Assembly: GCF_000614975.1 (NCBI RefSeq)
Contig: NZ_BALM01000020.1
Coordinates: 1-64,000 of the forward strand
DNA length: 64,000 bases
Reading direction: 5' to 3'
From: Shewanella marina JCM 15074
Lineage (GTDB): Bacteria > Pseudomonadota > Gammaproteobacteria > Enterobacterales > Shewanellaceae
In this document: positions 9,641 through 18,486 of the stretch, one piece after another
Numbering within the stretch: position 1 is the first letter of the stretch
How the letters are laid out: each line of letters opens with the position of its first letter
Notes under the pieces: model-generated
Seen by the model: the letters and a program-made list of their open reading frames with translations, nothing else
Told to the model about the DNA's origin: nothing
The model's database searches: none
Made by a program: the position numbers and the translations under genes

Positions 9641-10603
9641 ATGTTGAATTTAGAGATAAGGTCATTATTCGTTTTTAAATCCGTATTTGAAACAGGTAGC
9701 GCAAGATTAGCTGCAGAAATGCATGGCATATCGCAATCTAAAGTAAGTCGTTATTTATCAGAATTACGTGATATATATTCAGATACTTTATTTATCCGTA
9801 AGAAGACAGGTTTTCTTGCAACTGAAAAAGCTAAATTACTTTATCCTTATATCTGTCAGTTAGTCGAAACTTTTGAATGTGTCGAGAAACTCAATACCCA
9901 TATCCCTGTAGAAAAAGAGTGCATTATTGCTGTTCCTCCAACTTTTTCAGTTGGTTTAGCAGAGCATTTGCAACAGAAGTTGGCCAATATTCCTGAAAAA
10001 GTGTCATTCACTATCAAGCCAAGTCGCCGTGCTATTTGTGAAGAAGTGATCCAAGGTACAGTTTGTATTGCATTAACACATCGAGATTGTAGTACTTATA
10101 CCGAATGCCCTAAATCAACCATAGGTTTGCTTGAATCTGAGTTGTTAGGTGCTGGACAAGCGGTTTACATGGTTGCACGTGAAGGTCACCCTATTTGGGA
10201 GACAGATATGGCATTAGAGTATATTGCTCAATATCCATTTATGGTGACTGAAGTCGCAGGCTTTAATGACGATAAAGACCCATTAGAGCGTTTTTGTGAA
10301 CAACAACAGTTAGATTTGCAAGTGACCTACCGTAGTCATAGCTTAGCTGCAGTGATTGAGCGAGTTAGGTGTTCAGATACCATCACGTTTGTTGGCGCCA
10401 AATGTGCAGCTGAGTTTATGGATGGTATTACAGGTATTCAAGCCGATATGTTGCCGTTCTCACAGTTCGCAAGGTTGCATGAAACTACACCATTAGCACA
10501 ATATAGTTTGTTATATCGCAAAGATAAAAAGCAGGTGATTCCCCCCTTATTATTAACGGAAGTACGTCGTTTTATCAGTCAGAATGTTTTACAGCAAATA
10601 TAG
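9641..10603 (+). CDS. LysR-type transcriptional regulator next to the dms operon
   Basis: This 320-residue regulator has an N-terminal winged HTH (residues ~5-62: SLFVFKSVFETGSARLAAEM, then GISQSKVSRYLSEL) and a periplasmic-binding-protein-like effector domain. I chose the ATG at 9641, which follows AGGTG at 9631-9635. A longer frame from 9584 adds 19 residues without a ribosome site. The effector domain is rich in cysteine for this family (ICEEVIQGTVCIALTHRDCSTYTEC and others), so redox or metal sensing is possible but unproven. It lies 420 bases upstream of dmsE on the same strand and may control the dms genes. The inducer is unknown. Confidence 0.85.
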   Translation: MLNLEIRSLFVFKSVFETGSARLAAEMHGISQSKVSRYLSELRDIYSDTLFIRKKTGFLATEKAKLLYPYICQLVETFECVEKLNTHIPVEKECIIAVPPTFSVGLAEHLQQKLANIPEKVSFTIKPSRRAICEEVIQGTVCIALTHRDCSTYTECPKSTIGLLESELLGAGQAVYMVAREGHPIWETDMALEYIAQYPFMVTEVAGFNDDKDPLERFCEQQQLDLQVTYRSHSLAAVIERVRCSDTITFVGAKCAAEFMDGITGIQADMLPFSQFARLHETTPLAQYSLLYRKDKKQVIPPLLLTEVRRFISQNVLQQI

Positions 10604-11023
10604 CAGTGCGATAAATAACCAAAAGTAGACACCTGTATATAAACCTGTTGGCATTATATTTATAAAATATGATCTAGATTGTATTTTGCAAACTGGAGAA
10701 TACTATATTTGGCTATTTGGAAATTTAAAACAGATAAACCATTAATAAAATATAAATTAGCATAAACTAATAATAAATAAAAATCAGGTGTTTAACGTTA
10801 TTCTGTAAATGATAACTATTATTGCAACTGTGAGACATTATTCACGAAATATAATTAATATGTAAGCTTACTCCCATATTAATTAGAATATAGCCAACTC
10901 TATTTATATAAAATTGTGCTTAATAATTAAAATGTGGTCTTAGTAAATTACTCGTTATTTATACATACCTCTTGATGTCATTTTGAGGCAATTATAAATA
11001 ACAATAATAAGGCCCAATTTATA
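10604..11023. other. Upstream regulatory region of the dms operon
   Basis: This 420-base AT-rich leader has no credible ORF. It contains a near-consensus CRP-type site at 10665-10686. A half-site TGTGA near 10828 is followed by TCACG with 8 instead of 6 bases between the halves. The dmsE ribosome site AAGG lies about 11 bases before the ATG. Confidence 0.6.
10665..10686. promoter_or_regulatory. Candidate CRP/FNR-type binding site upstream of dmsE
   Basis: The 22-bp site has core TATGATCTAGATTGTA. By eye it matches 18 of 22 positions of the CRP consensus (TGTGA-N6-TCACA with A/T-rich flanks). The left half also fits the FNR half-site TTGAT loosely. In Shewanella, CRP rather than FNR is the main activator of anaerobic respiration, including DMSO reduction, so a CRP role is the likelier reading. 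The distance of about 340 bases to dmsE implies a promoter well upstream of the start codon. Confidence 0.6.
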
Positions 11024-11965
11024 ATGCAGCGACTTTTTACCAAGTTATGTTGTGGTGTTATCGCACTATTTTGTGTTACAGCTCAAGCAACGCCATGGGA
11101 TAAGCTAAGCTCTGATCAATTAGAGCAGCAACTCACCAAAAAGTTCGAACAAGGTCTGTATTCTCCAAAAGGTGCAGATACTTGTTTGATGTGTCATAAA
11201 AAAAGTGAGCAAGTGATGGCTATCTTTGATGGCGTTCACGGCAATATGTCTCATTCTGAATCACCAATGGCAGGATTGCAGTGCGAAGCCTGTCACGGCC
11301 CTATGGGCAAGCATAATCGTGGTGGTAAAGAGCCGATGATTAGCTTTGGTGAGGACAGTAAGTTAAGCGTTTCTGCGCAAAACAGTGTGTGCCAAGGTTG
11401 TCATAATGATACCGAGCAAATGGCATGGCATAACAGCAGCCATAATTTAGCAGATATCAGCTGTGCTGATTGTCACCAAGTGCATGCCGCTAAAGACCCA
11501 GCCCTAGACCGACTTACCGTTAATGACACTTGTACGAGCTGTCATACCCGCGAAAAAGCCGATATGAATAAACGTTCTGCTCACCCGATGAAGTGGAATG
11601 AGATGACGTGTATCGACTGTCATAATCCTCATGGTTCGATGAGCGAAAGCGCCTTAGTTAAGCCAAGCCTAAATGACACCTGTTATAGCTGTCACGCTGA
11701 AAAGCGCGGCCCATTCTTATGGGAACATGCGCCAGTGACTGAAGATTGTAGTGCGTGTCATAACCCACATGGCAGTGTTAATGAAGACCTATTGAATAGC
11801 CGTGCACCACAGCTATGTCAGCAATGTCATATTGATGATGGTCATGCTGGTCGAGTGGTTGCTCAAGGTGGTCAAAATGCTTTTGGTGCAGGTAAGAGCT
11901 GTCTGAACTGTCATAACCAAATTCATGGTTCTAATCATCCAGCTGGCAGTTCTCTGCAGCGTTAA
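11024..11965 (+). CDS. dmsE: Periplasmic decahaem c-type cytochrome DmsE
   Basis: DmsE carries electrons from the periplasm into the DmsF porin so that DmsAB can work at the cell surface. The 313-residue protein has a signal peptide (residues 1-22, ending TAQA) and exactly ten CxxCH haem sites: CLMCH, CEACH, CQGCH, CADCH, CTSCH, CIDCH, CYSCH, CSACH, CQQCH and CLNCH. Size and haem count match the MtrA/DmsE family. The paired dmsF gene starts 14 bases downstream. Electrons are expected to come from menaquinol through CymA, which is not in this window. MtrA itself is excluded because reductase genes, not MtrC, follow. Confidence 0.95.
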   Translation: MQRLFTKLCCGVIALFCVTAQATPWDKLSSDQLEQQLTKKFEQGLYSPKGADTCLMCHKKSEQVMAIFDGVHGNMSHSESPMAGLQCEACHGPMGKHNRGGKEPMISFGEDSKLSVSAQNSVCQGCHNDTEQMAWHNSSHNLADISCADCHQVHAAKDPALDRLTVNDTCTSCHTREKADMNKRSAHPMKWNEMTCIDCHNPHGSMSESALVKPSLNDTCYSCHAEKRGPFLWEHAPVTEDCSACHNPHGSVNEDLLNSRAPQLCQQCHIDDGHAGRVVAQGGQNAFGAGKSCLNCHNQIHGSNHPAGSSLQR

Positions 11966-11979
11966 TAAGGAGCAAGACG

Positions 11980-13980
11980 ATGCGATTTTCACTCAACCTG
12001 ATTACCTTGTCTCTGTTAGCGTTGTCAGGCAATGCAATGGCGATGGATTTTTCAGTGGCAAATGCCAATACCAGTAAAATCAAAGAGGGTGCTTATCAAT
12101 GTAAGCGCTGCGTAGTCAACGAGGGATATCAAGGCCAAGTGAGTGCCACTGCGCACTACCTTGAGCAAAATGATATTCATGCTGGCAATGCGTTTGGTAC
12201 CGATAAAGATGGCTTAGCAAGTAGCGTAAGCGGCGATGTTCATTATCAGAACAAAGCGGGTTACCAAGCAGCAATGCAAGCTCACCAAGTCGGTTTAGAT
12301 AATAGTTTTATTACGCTTACTGGTGAAAAAGCGGGTGTATTTGAATTAGCCTTGGATTACCAACTATTGACCCGTTACCAAGCTGATGATGCTCGTAGTC
12401 AATATTGGTATCAAGATGGCATGTTAACGCCTGTGTCAGCGCCACAATATTACCAGTTTGACCTATTAAAGCAGCGCGAAATCTTAGGCTTAGCGGCTGA
12501 ATATCAAGGCAGTTTTTACGATGCTTATGCCAGTTATCAGCGTCAAGATAAAACGGGTAACCGTGAAGCAGTGATGTTTGTGCAAAAGCCAATCGCCTTT
12601 GGTTTACCGATTGATTCAACCACTGACAACATGAATCTTGGCATGTCATTTAGCGGTGCTAACTGGCTGGCTGATATGCAATATAACGGTAGTCTTTACC
12701 GTAATAATATTGATTCTGTGAGCTTACCGTATGCCTATGATGCTTACAGTGCCACCCCTGATAACGAAGCACATCAAGTGGCGTTTTCTGGCCAGTATCG
12801 ACTCAACGCGACCGTGATGAATGGTCGTGTGGTCGTAGGCCGCATGATCCAAGATGATGACTTAGTCACTGTTAGTAATAGTCCAATCCAGAACTGGGAT
12901 GGGCAAGTTGATACTTTGGATATGTATTACGGCATGAGCAGTATGCTCAGTAATCGTCTGCGCTTAGGCGGTAGTGTTGATTACAGTCAGCGTGACAACA
13001 AGGGCTCACAGTTCGATTTTATGCAGTATAGCTATAACAACCTATCAGGTGCGTTTAAGCAAAATCTACCATTAGATATCGACCGTACTACGGTAAAAGT
13101 GAATGCCAGTTACCGTTTAATGCAGGGTTATCGCCTACAAGCGGGTTATGAGCGCAAGATGGTTGACCGTAATTATGGTCAGCGTGAGCAAACCCATGAC
13201 GATAAGTTATGGAGTAAGTTAGCGATTCGTGCGATTGATGATGTCACGATTAATTTAGAGGCGGCTTATGGCATGCGTGGCGGTTCTCGCTTTAACGCCA
13301 ATGAAGTGACCTCAGCAGAAGAAAACCCATTACTGCGTAAATTCTATTTAGCCGATCGTAATCGCGCTGAAGTGGGTATGCGAATTAATTACAGTCCATT
13401 GTCATGGTTAGCTGTTGACTTAAATAGCTATTACGCTGATGACGAATATGACGCGACCCAAATCGGTCTTAAATCATCGACCGATGTAGGCTATGACTTG
13501 AATGTGAGCCTGCAGCTAAGCGAGCAAGTTAACGCTTATGGTTTTGCTGGTCAGCAGTGGATTAAGTCAGCACAAGCGGGGAGTCAGTCAGCGATAAAGC
13601 CTGATTGGTTTACTGATATCAATGATGAATTTATCAACCTAGGTGCAGGTTTAAGTTATGGCGGTTTATTGCAAGATAAGCTGACATTAGGTGCTGATTA
13701 CTTGTTTGCTAATTCTGCCAGTGACGCTGACACCTATTTTGGTCTTAGCGCCGATTATGGTGACTACTACAGCTATAGCCATAGCGTTAATTTATACGCA
13801 GATTATCAAGTATCAAGCCAATTTGCAGTGAAGTTAGCTTATCAATATGAGCGCTATTACGACACTGATCCTGCCAAGGTTGAAATTGCACACATTCCAG
13901 GTTTAGTGACATTAGGCCAATTTAATCATAACTATAACGCGCATCAAGTGATGTTGTCGTTTAGCTACCAGTTGCAGTAA
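11980..13980 (+). CDS. dmsF: Outer-membrane beta-barrel DmsF (MtrB family)
   Basis: DmsF is the outer-membrane barrel that encloses DmsE, forming a conduit across the outer membrane. The 666-residue protein has a signal peptide ending near residue 21 (GNAMA). A CKRC motif at residues 41-44 follows, the CxxC seen in functional MtrB proteins. The rest is alternating aromatic/polar beta strands, ending in QVMLSFSYQLQ with the C-terminal aromatic signature of barrels. A strong ribosome site (AAGGAG) precedes the ATG. It lies directly between dmsE and dmsA, as in known Shewanella dms clusters. Confidence 0.94.
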   Translation: MRFSLNLITLSLLALSGNAMAMDFSVANANTSKIKEGAYQCKRCVVNEGYQGQVSATAHYLEQNDIHAGNAFGTDKDGLASSVSGDVHYQNKAGYQAAMQAHQVGLDNSFITLTGEKAGVFELALDYQLLTRYQADDARSQYWYQDGMLTPVSAPQYYQFDLLKQREILGLAAEYQGSFYDAYASYQRQDKTGNREAVMFVQKPIAFGLPIDSTTDNMNLGMSFSGANWLADMQYNGSLYRNNIDSVSLPYAYDAYSATPDNEAHQVAFSGQYRLNATVMNGRVVVGRMIQDDDLVTVSNSPIQNWDGQVDTLDMYYGMSSMLSNRLRLGGSVDYSQRDNKGSQFDFMQYSYNNLSGAFKQNLPLDIDRTTVKVNASYRLMQGYRLQAGYERKMVDRNYGQREQTHDDKLWSKLAIRAIDDVTINLEAAYGMRGGSRFNANEVTSAEENPLLRKFYLADRNRAEVGMRINYSPLSWLAVDLNSYYADDEYDATQIGLKSSTDVGYDLNVSLQLSEQVNAYGFAGQQWIKSAQAGSQSAIKPDWFTDINDEFINLGAGLSYGGLLQDKLTLGADYLFANSASDADTYFGLSADYGDYYSYSHSVNLYADYQVSSQFAVKLAYQYERYYDTDPAKVEIAHIPGLVTLGQFNHNYNAHQVMLSFSYQLQ

Positions 13981-14017
13981 TGCTGGTCACAATTGCTATT
14001 TGTATGAGGAAGAAATA

Positions 14018-16525
14018 ATGGAACGCAGAAGTTTCCTAAAAATGAGTGCAGCACTAAGCTGCGCCGCGACGGTGACTGGTTGTAACTCAAGTTCAAAAGA
14101 TGCTGAAGTGCTACCACCACAACCACCAGTAACCAGTGATGAAGTACAAAATTGGTCATCATGTTTAGTAAACTGTGGTTCAAACTGCCCAGTTAAAGTG
14201 TTTAGCCGTGATGGTGTGATTACCCGTGTCGAGACTGATCATGAAACTGATGATGAGTATGGTAATCATCAAGTACGTGCTTGTGCTCGTGGCCGCTCAT
14301 TAAAGCAACGTACCTACGCAGTTGACCGTCTAAAGTCGCCAATGAAGCGTGTTGGTGAGCGTGGCGAAGGTAAATTTGTGCCGATCTCTTGGGATGAAGC
14401 GGCGCAAGTCATTGCGGATAAATTAGGTGAAGTGACCGATCGTCGTTCAGTGTTCCGTAGTTATGGTTCTGGCGCTTACTATGGTTTTGCTTCAAATGCC
14501 TGTTTTAACCGCTTATTAAATTTAAGCGGTGGTTGTTTAAATGCTTATGGTAACTACTCATGGGCACAGCAAATGGAAGCTGCTAAGCATACCTTTGGTA
14601 CGGGTAGTACTGATGGTTCATCAATCATTACTATGAAGGACAGTGATTACTTCTTGGGTATTGGTTATAACCCAAGTGAGATCCGTCAAAGTGGTTCGGG
14701 TGAGGGCTATGATTATCTTCAGGCATTAAAGCAAAATAATCATGCTTTAAAAGTGATGATGATCGACCCGCGTTATACTGATTCTATGGCGGGTAAAGAA
14801 ACTGCTTGGTTAGCCATTCGCCCTGGTACTGATGCGGCATTTGCTGAAGCTGTAGCTTATGAAATGATTAACTCGTCACAGTTTGCCACTCAATCTTTGC
14901 CATTTATTCAAAAGCACTGTGTTGGTTTTGATGCGGCTTCAATTGAAACGCAAAAGGCAATATTTGCTAAAAGTAATGATACAAAAGAGCAAGAGTATGC
15001 ATTGCATATGAATGCTAAAGATAACTACCAAGATTACATCTTGGGACGTGGTATTTTTACTCAAGCACGTACACCTGAGTGGGCTGAAAAAATCTGTGGT
15101 ATTAGTGCTACTAATATTCGCATGATTGCAGCAGATTTAATGACGGCTAAAGCGCCATTCATTTTGGTCGGCGCGGGTGTTAACCGCCAAGCCAACGGCG
15201 AGCAAAATATGCGCGCGCTATATATGCTATCTATATTGACGGGTAAATTAGGTCGTATGGGTACTTCTAATGGTGAATTACCATATCAAACGGGTATGTC
15301 TGCTGGTGGTATTCCAACAGGTACTAACCCTATTAAAGAAGCTATCTCATTCTTTACTTGGTCTGAAGCGATTCACAATGGCGTCAATATGACGGCGCGC
15401 ACCCATGGGGTACAAGGCACAAAAGATCTTGATACGCCATTAGGTGCCAATATTAAAGTGATTATTTCAGCAAGTGACAGTTCATTACTGAACCAGCATG
15501 CTGAAATCAATAACACAGCTAAAATTCTACGTGATACCTCTGGTGTCGAGCTGATTGTCAGCTGTGATTGCTGGATGACGCCGGGTGCTAAATTTGCCGA
15601 TATTATTCTACCTGATACCAGTTGGTTAGAATCTAATGATCTTGCGGATGACAGTTATGCATCGGGTTCACTAGGTTATTTCACTGCGATGAGCAGTGCG
15701 ATTACACCAATTGGTGATTGTAAGTCGATGTACGATGCTTGTGCCTTAATTGCTGAAAAGATGGGCTTAGGCAATGAATTTACTGAAGGTAAAACAGAAG
15801 CTGATTGGTTAGAAGAGCAATATCAAAAAGTAAAACTGATGAGCAATAACCAAGGTGTTAATCCTCCATTCCCTACAACATATGTAGATGCACAGAAGAT
15901 CGGTTTCTTCCGTAAAAATATGGATGCGAAACATGTGGCATTAGCTGATTTTATCAGTGGTGGTAAAAAATTAAATACTCCAACAGGCAAGATTGAAATC
16001 TATTCAACTGAACTTGCATGGCGAGCTGCAAACTGGGCTTTCGATAGCACGATCAAAGGTGATGCTATCACCGCTATTCCACAGTACACAGTGACTTGGG
16101 ATGGTTATGAAGATGCTGACAGTAAAGAAAAATATCCATTACAGCTAGCAGGTTTCCACACTAAAGGCCGAGTGCACTCAAGCTATCACAACGTACCTTG
16201 GTTACGTGAAGCGGTTGAAGATGCAGTTTGGTTAAACCCAATTGATGCTGCTAATTATGGCGTTAACTCTGGCGATAAAGTTGAGATGTTTAACGATCGC
16301 GGCAGTGTTGAAGTCGTAGTACGTGTGACCCCGCGTGTGGCGCCTGGTGTTGCGGCATTAGGTCAAGGTGCTTGGTATCTAGCAGATGCCGCTGGCCGTA
16401 AAGGTAGCTCAGGTCATGTGATTGATGTGGGCGGCGCGATTAACTCATTAACTAAGTATGTACCAAGCCCAGTGGCTAAAGGTAACCCACAACATACTAA
16501 CCGTGTACAGATTATCAAGGCTTGA
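14018..16525 (+). CDS. dmsA: Extracellular DMSO reductase, molybdopterin catalytic subunit DmsA
   Basis: DmsA reduces DMSO to DMS using a bis-MGD molybdenum cofactor. I start it at the ATG at 14018, just after GAGGAAG. A TTG at 14000 would bury the signal. The N-terminus has the Tat motif RRSFLK and a lipobox VTGC with Cys22, so it is a Tat-exported lipoprotein, as expected for surface DMSO reductases. A [4Fe-4S] site is visible as C49-x3-C53-x3-C57-x31-C89. The Mo ligand is probably Ser181 in YGNYSWAQQ. The C-terminal cofactor-binding domain follows (835 residues). No DmsC membrane anchor is present, consistent with the MtrAB-type electron route. Confidence 0.95.
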   Translation: MERRSFLKMSAALSCAATVTGCNSSSKDAEVLPPQPPVTSDEVQNWSSCLVNCGSNCPVKVFSRDGVITRVETDHETDDEYGNHQVRACARGRSLKQRTYAVDRLKSPMKRVGERGEGKFVPISWDEAAQVIADKLGEVTDRRSVFRSYGSGAYYGFASNACFNRLLNLSGGCLNAYGNYSWAQQMEAAKHTFGTGSTDGSSIITMKDSDYFLGIGYNPSEIRQSGSGEGYDYLQALKQNNHALKVMMIDPRYTDSMAGKETAWLAIRPGTDAAFAEAVAYEMINSSQFATQSLPFIQKHCVGFDAASIETQKAIFAKSNDTKEQEYALHMNAKDNYQDYILGRGIFTQARTPEWAEKICGISATNIRMIAADLMTAKAPFILVGAGVNRQANGEQNMRALYMLSILTGKLGRMGTSNGELPYQTGMSAGGIPTGTNPIKEAISFFTWSEAIHNGVNMTARTHGVQGTKDLDTPLGANIKVIISASDSSLLNQHAEINNTAKILRDTSGVELIVSCDCWMTPGAKFADIILPDTSWLESNDLADDSYASGSLGYFTAMSSAITPIGDCKSMYDACALIAEKMGLGNEFTEGKTEADWLEEQYQKVKLMSNNQGVNPPFPTTYVDAQKIGFFRKNMDAKHVALADFISGGKKLNTPTGKIEIYSTELAWRAANWAFDSTIKGDAITAIPQYTVTWDGYEDADSKEKYPLQLAGFHTKGRVHSSYHNVPWLREAVEDAVWLNPIDAANYGVNSGDKVEMFNDRGSVEVVVRVTPRVAPGVAALGQGAWYLADAAGRKGSSGHVIDVGGAINSLTKYVPSPVAKGNPQHTNRVQIIKA

Positions 16526-16539
16526 TGGAGTATTAATAA

Positions 16540-17163
16540 ATGACTAACCAAACTCAATACGGTTTTTATGTAGACACCAGCAAGTGTACAGGTTGTAAAG
16601 CGTGTCATGTATCGTGTAAAGATCAGCGCGATTTACCTGTGGGTATCAACTGGCGTCGTGTGTATGAATACACGGGTGGTACTTGGACTGTCGATCCTAA
16701 CACGCAAGTGTATCAACAAGATGTTTTTGCTTATTACGCTTCTATTGGCTGTAACCATTGCTCAAACCCAGTATGTGTGAAGGCTTGTCCGGTTGGCGCG
16801 ATGTATAAGCGTCGTGAAGATGGCATTGTTCGTGTAGCAGAAGAGCTATGTATTGGTTGTGAGAGCTGTGCTCGAGCTTGTCCATACGATGCGCCACAAA
16901 TCGACAAAGAACGTCAGATCATGACTAAGTGTGATGGTTGTTATGAGCGTCTTGCTGAAGGTAAAAAGCCTATCTGTGTTGAATCATGCCCATTACGTGC
17001 GCTTGATTTCGATACCATGGAAAACTTAGAAGCTAAGTATGGTAAAGGTGATGCTAACATCAGCGCCTTGCCATCAGCATCAATCACTGCACCTAATTTA
17101 ATTATTAAAGCCAATAAACATGCTCATCGTCAGGGTGAAATTGTTAACAATGCCGAAGTGTAA
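16540..17163 (+). CDS. dmsB: DMSO reductase iron-sulfur subunit DmsB
   Basis: DmsB relays electrons to DmsA through four [4Fe-4S] clusters. The 207-residue protein shows four ferredoxin-type cysteine groups: CTGCKACHVSC, CNHCSNPVCVKAC, CIGCESCARAC, and CDGC with a later C-x3-C in KPICVESC. It has no signal peptide and is expected to travel through Tat together with DmsA. It starts 14 bases after dmsA and is followed by a strong terminator at 17175-17199. dmsG and dmsH beyond that terminator are therefore probably expressed at a lower level or from their own promoter. Confidence 0.95.
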   Translation: MTNQTQYGFYVDTSKCTGCKACHVSCKDQRDLPVGINWRRVYEYTGGTWTVDPNTQVYQQDVFAYYASIGCNHCSNPVCVKACPVGAMYKRREDGIVRVAEELCIGCESCARACPYDAPQIDKERQIMTKCDGCYERLAEGKKPICVESCPLRALDFDTMENLEAKYGKGDANISALPSASITAPNLIIKANKHAHRQGEIVNNAEV

Positions 17164-17174
17164 ATAGTTAAATT

Positions 17175-17199
17175 AAAGGCGCTTTCGGGCGCCTTTTCT
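17175..17199 (+). terminator. Intrinsic terminator after dmsB
   Basis: The stem AAAGGCGC/GCGCCTTT with a 6-base loop is followed by a T-rich tail. It separates the structural genes dmsEFAB from dmsGH and may set the ratio of enzyme to chaperone. Confidence 0.8.
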
Positions 17200-17236
17200 T
17201 TTTAATCTCTATTTCATTAAGTTTACCTAAACTAGG

Positions 17237-17914
17237 GTGTTTACTGAAGTAGTGATATCGGAATCCAGTATGTACGATTTTTATGAGTTACAGGGCATTG
17301 CCCGTATTTTGCAGCACAGTTTAGCTGCTTATCCCGAAACCGAATTGGTTAATGCCTTGATTGATAATCAAGTGGCACAATCTTGGCCTGAATTTACCAA
17401 GACACAAGAAAATAGCGAAGGCCGAATGGCGCTAGCAGCCTATTTAGCTCAGTGGCATAGCAATCAACTGATTGAGCTTAAACTTGATTATGGGCAACTA
17501 TTTTATGGCCCAGGCGACCCTAAAGCCGCACCTTGGGGCAGCGTTTATTTAGGTGAGCAACAAATATTAAATGATGACTCAACGATAGCATTAATGGACT
17601 TTTATGCAGCCAATCAGATCCAAGTTGAGCGGCCACAAAACCAACCTGTTGATCATTTAAGTTTGGTGTTTGCTGTGCTTGATAGCATTTTGGGCGAATT
17701 AGCTGAAAACCCAGATAATCAACAGCTTAAGCAATTGACTAATGTGTTATTACAACAACATGTGATGACATGGGCGCCGCGTTGTTTAACGCTGGCAATT
17801 AGCCATGCAGAAACTGACCTTTATCGCGGTCTGGCGTTATTAGCTTTGGATTATTTAAATCAATTAAGCCACGTGTTTGCGGTAATACCTAAAACGGTAA
17901 AGTTATACCGCTAG
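17237..17914 (+). CDS. dmsG: TorD-family molybdoenzyme chaperone DmsG
   Basis: TorD/DmsD-family chaperones bind the Tat signal of the catalytic subunit and hold it for cofactor insertion. The 225-residue all-helical protein has the family signature region LDYGQLFYGPGDPKAAPWGSVY (residues ~83-104) and the later DHLSLVF segment. The frame opens at GTG 17237 without a clear ribosome site. An ATG at 17270 (MYDFYELQG) is an equally plausible start, so the first 11 residues are uncertain. Its position after dmsEFAB supports DmsA as the client. The dmsH start lies 7 bases downstream. Confidence 0.88.
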   Translation: MFTEVVISESSMYDFYELQGIARILQHSLAAYPETELVNALIDNQVAQSWPEFTKTQENSEGRMALAAYLAQWHSNQLIELKLDYGQLFYGPGDPKAAPWGSVYLGEQQILNDDSTIALMDFYAANQIQVERPQNQPVDHLSLVFAVLDSILGELAENPDNQQLKQLTNVLLQQHVMTWAPRCLTLAISHAETDLYRGLALLALDYLNQLSHVFAVIPKTVKLYR

Positions 17915-17921
17915 GGGTTAT

Positions 17922-18350
17922 ATGACTTTTATTCGAGCCCTTGGTGGGCAATGGCAAAAAGCTGAGTTTGCTCATCAATTAGCCTTATTTATCGTCAAAG
18001 ATAACAGTGTGCATCACTATTTTAGTGGTGCGACTAATCATATTACGGTGGCAAACTTAATTGCGGCGATTAGCTATCAAGAACAAGATCCCCGTTTTGC
18101 TAAAACGGTAGAGATTAATCCCTCGTTATTGGTGTCAGTATTATTTGATTGTTTTCATCTGCTATTTATAAAAGCGGTTCAACTTGAGAGCCTTTCACAA
18201 GCTGAACATATTATTATGCAGCTGGCGAAACATTATGCCACGCAGGTCAGTGAAGCACCGCAAGCTGAGCAGATTTTACATTTATCAACTCAATTAGAAC
18301 AAGTTTATGCCTCGCGCCGTAGTCAACAGCGCAATATGGGACGGCATTGA
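17922..18350 (+). CDS. dmsH: DMSO-respiration accessory protein DmsH
   Basis: This 142-residue soluble protein has no recognisable domain, signal peptide or metal motif. It occupies the position of dmsH, the last gene of Shewanella dms clusters, and starts 7 bases after dmsG. It looks helical and has a charged C-terminus (RRSQQRNMGRH). By position it may help DmsA/B maturation with DmsG, but no function can be read from the sequence. Confidence 0.75.
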   Translation: MTFIRALGGQWQKAEFAHQLALFIVKDNSVHHYFSGATNHITVANLIAAISYQEQDPRFAKTVEINPSLLVSVLFDCFHLLFIKAVQLESLSQAEHIIMQLAKHYATQVSEAPQAEQILHLSTQLEQVYASRRSQQRNMGRH

Positions 18351-18486
18351 TTGTGCGTAATATTGATGGACGCATAAGGGGCTTGTGGTGATGCTTTTTC
18401 TGCAGCTTGAAAGTCTTTGAAATAGCAATTTTAGTTAATTTGAGTATATAATCAGCGCCTTTTTTATGCGACCTAAGTAGATTCAA

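Noticed and set aside
10828-10845. TGTGA...TCACG as a second CRP site
   Set aside because: The spacing is 8 rather than 6 bases, so only the left half fits; I keep it as a half-site only.
14000-14017. TTG at 14000 as dmsA start
   Set aside because: It would place six residues before the Tat motif and has no ribosome site, whereas ATG 14018 has a good one.
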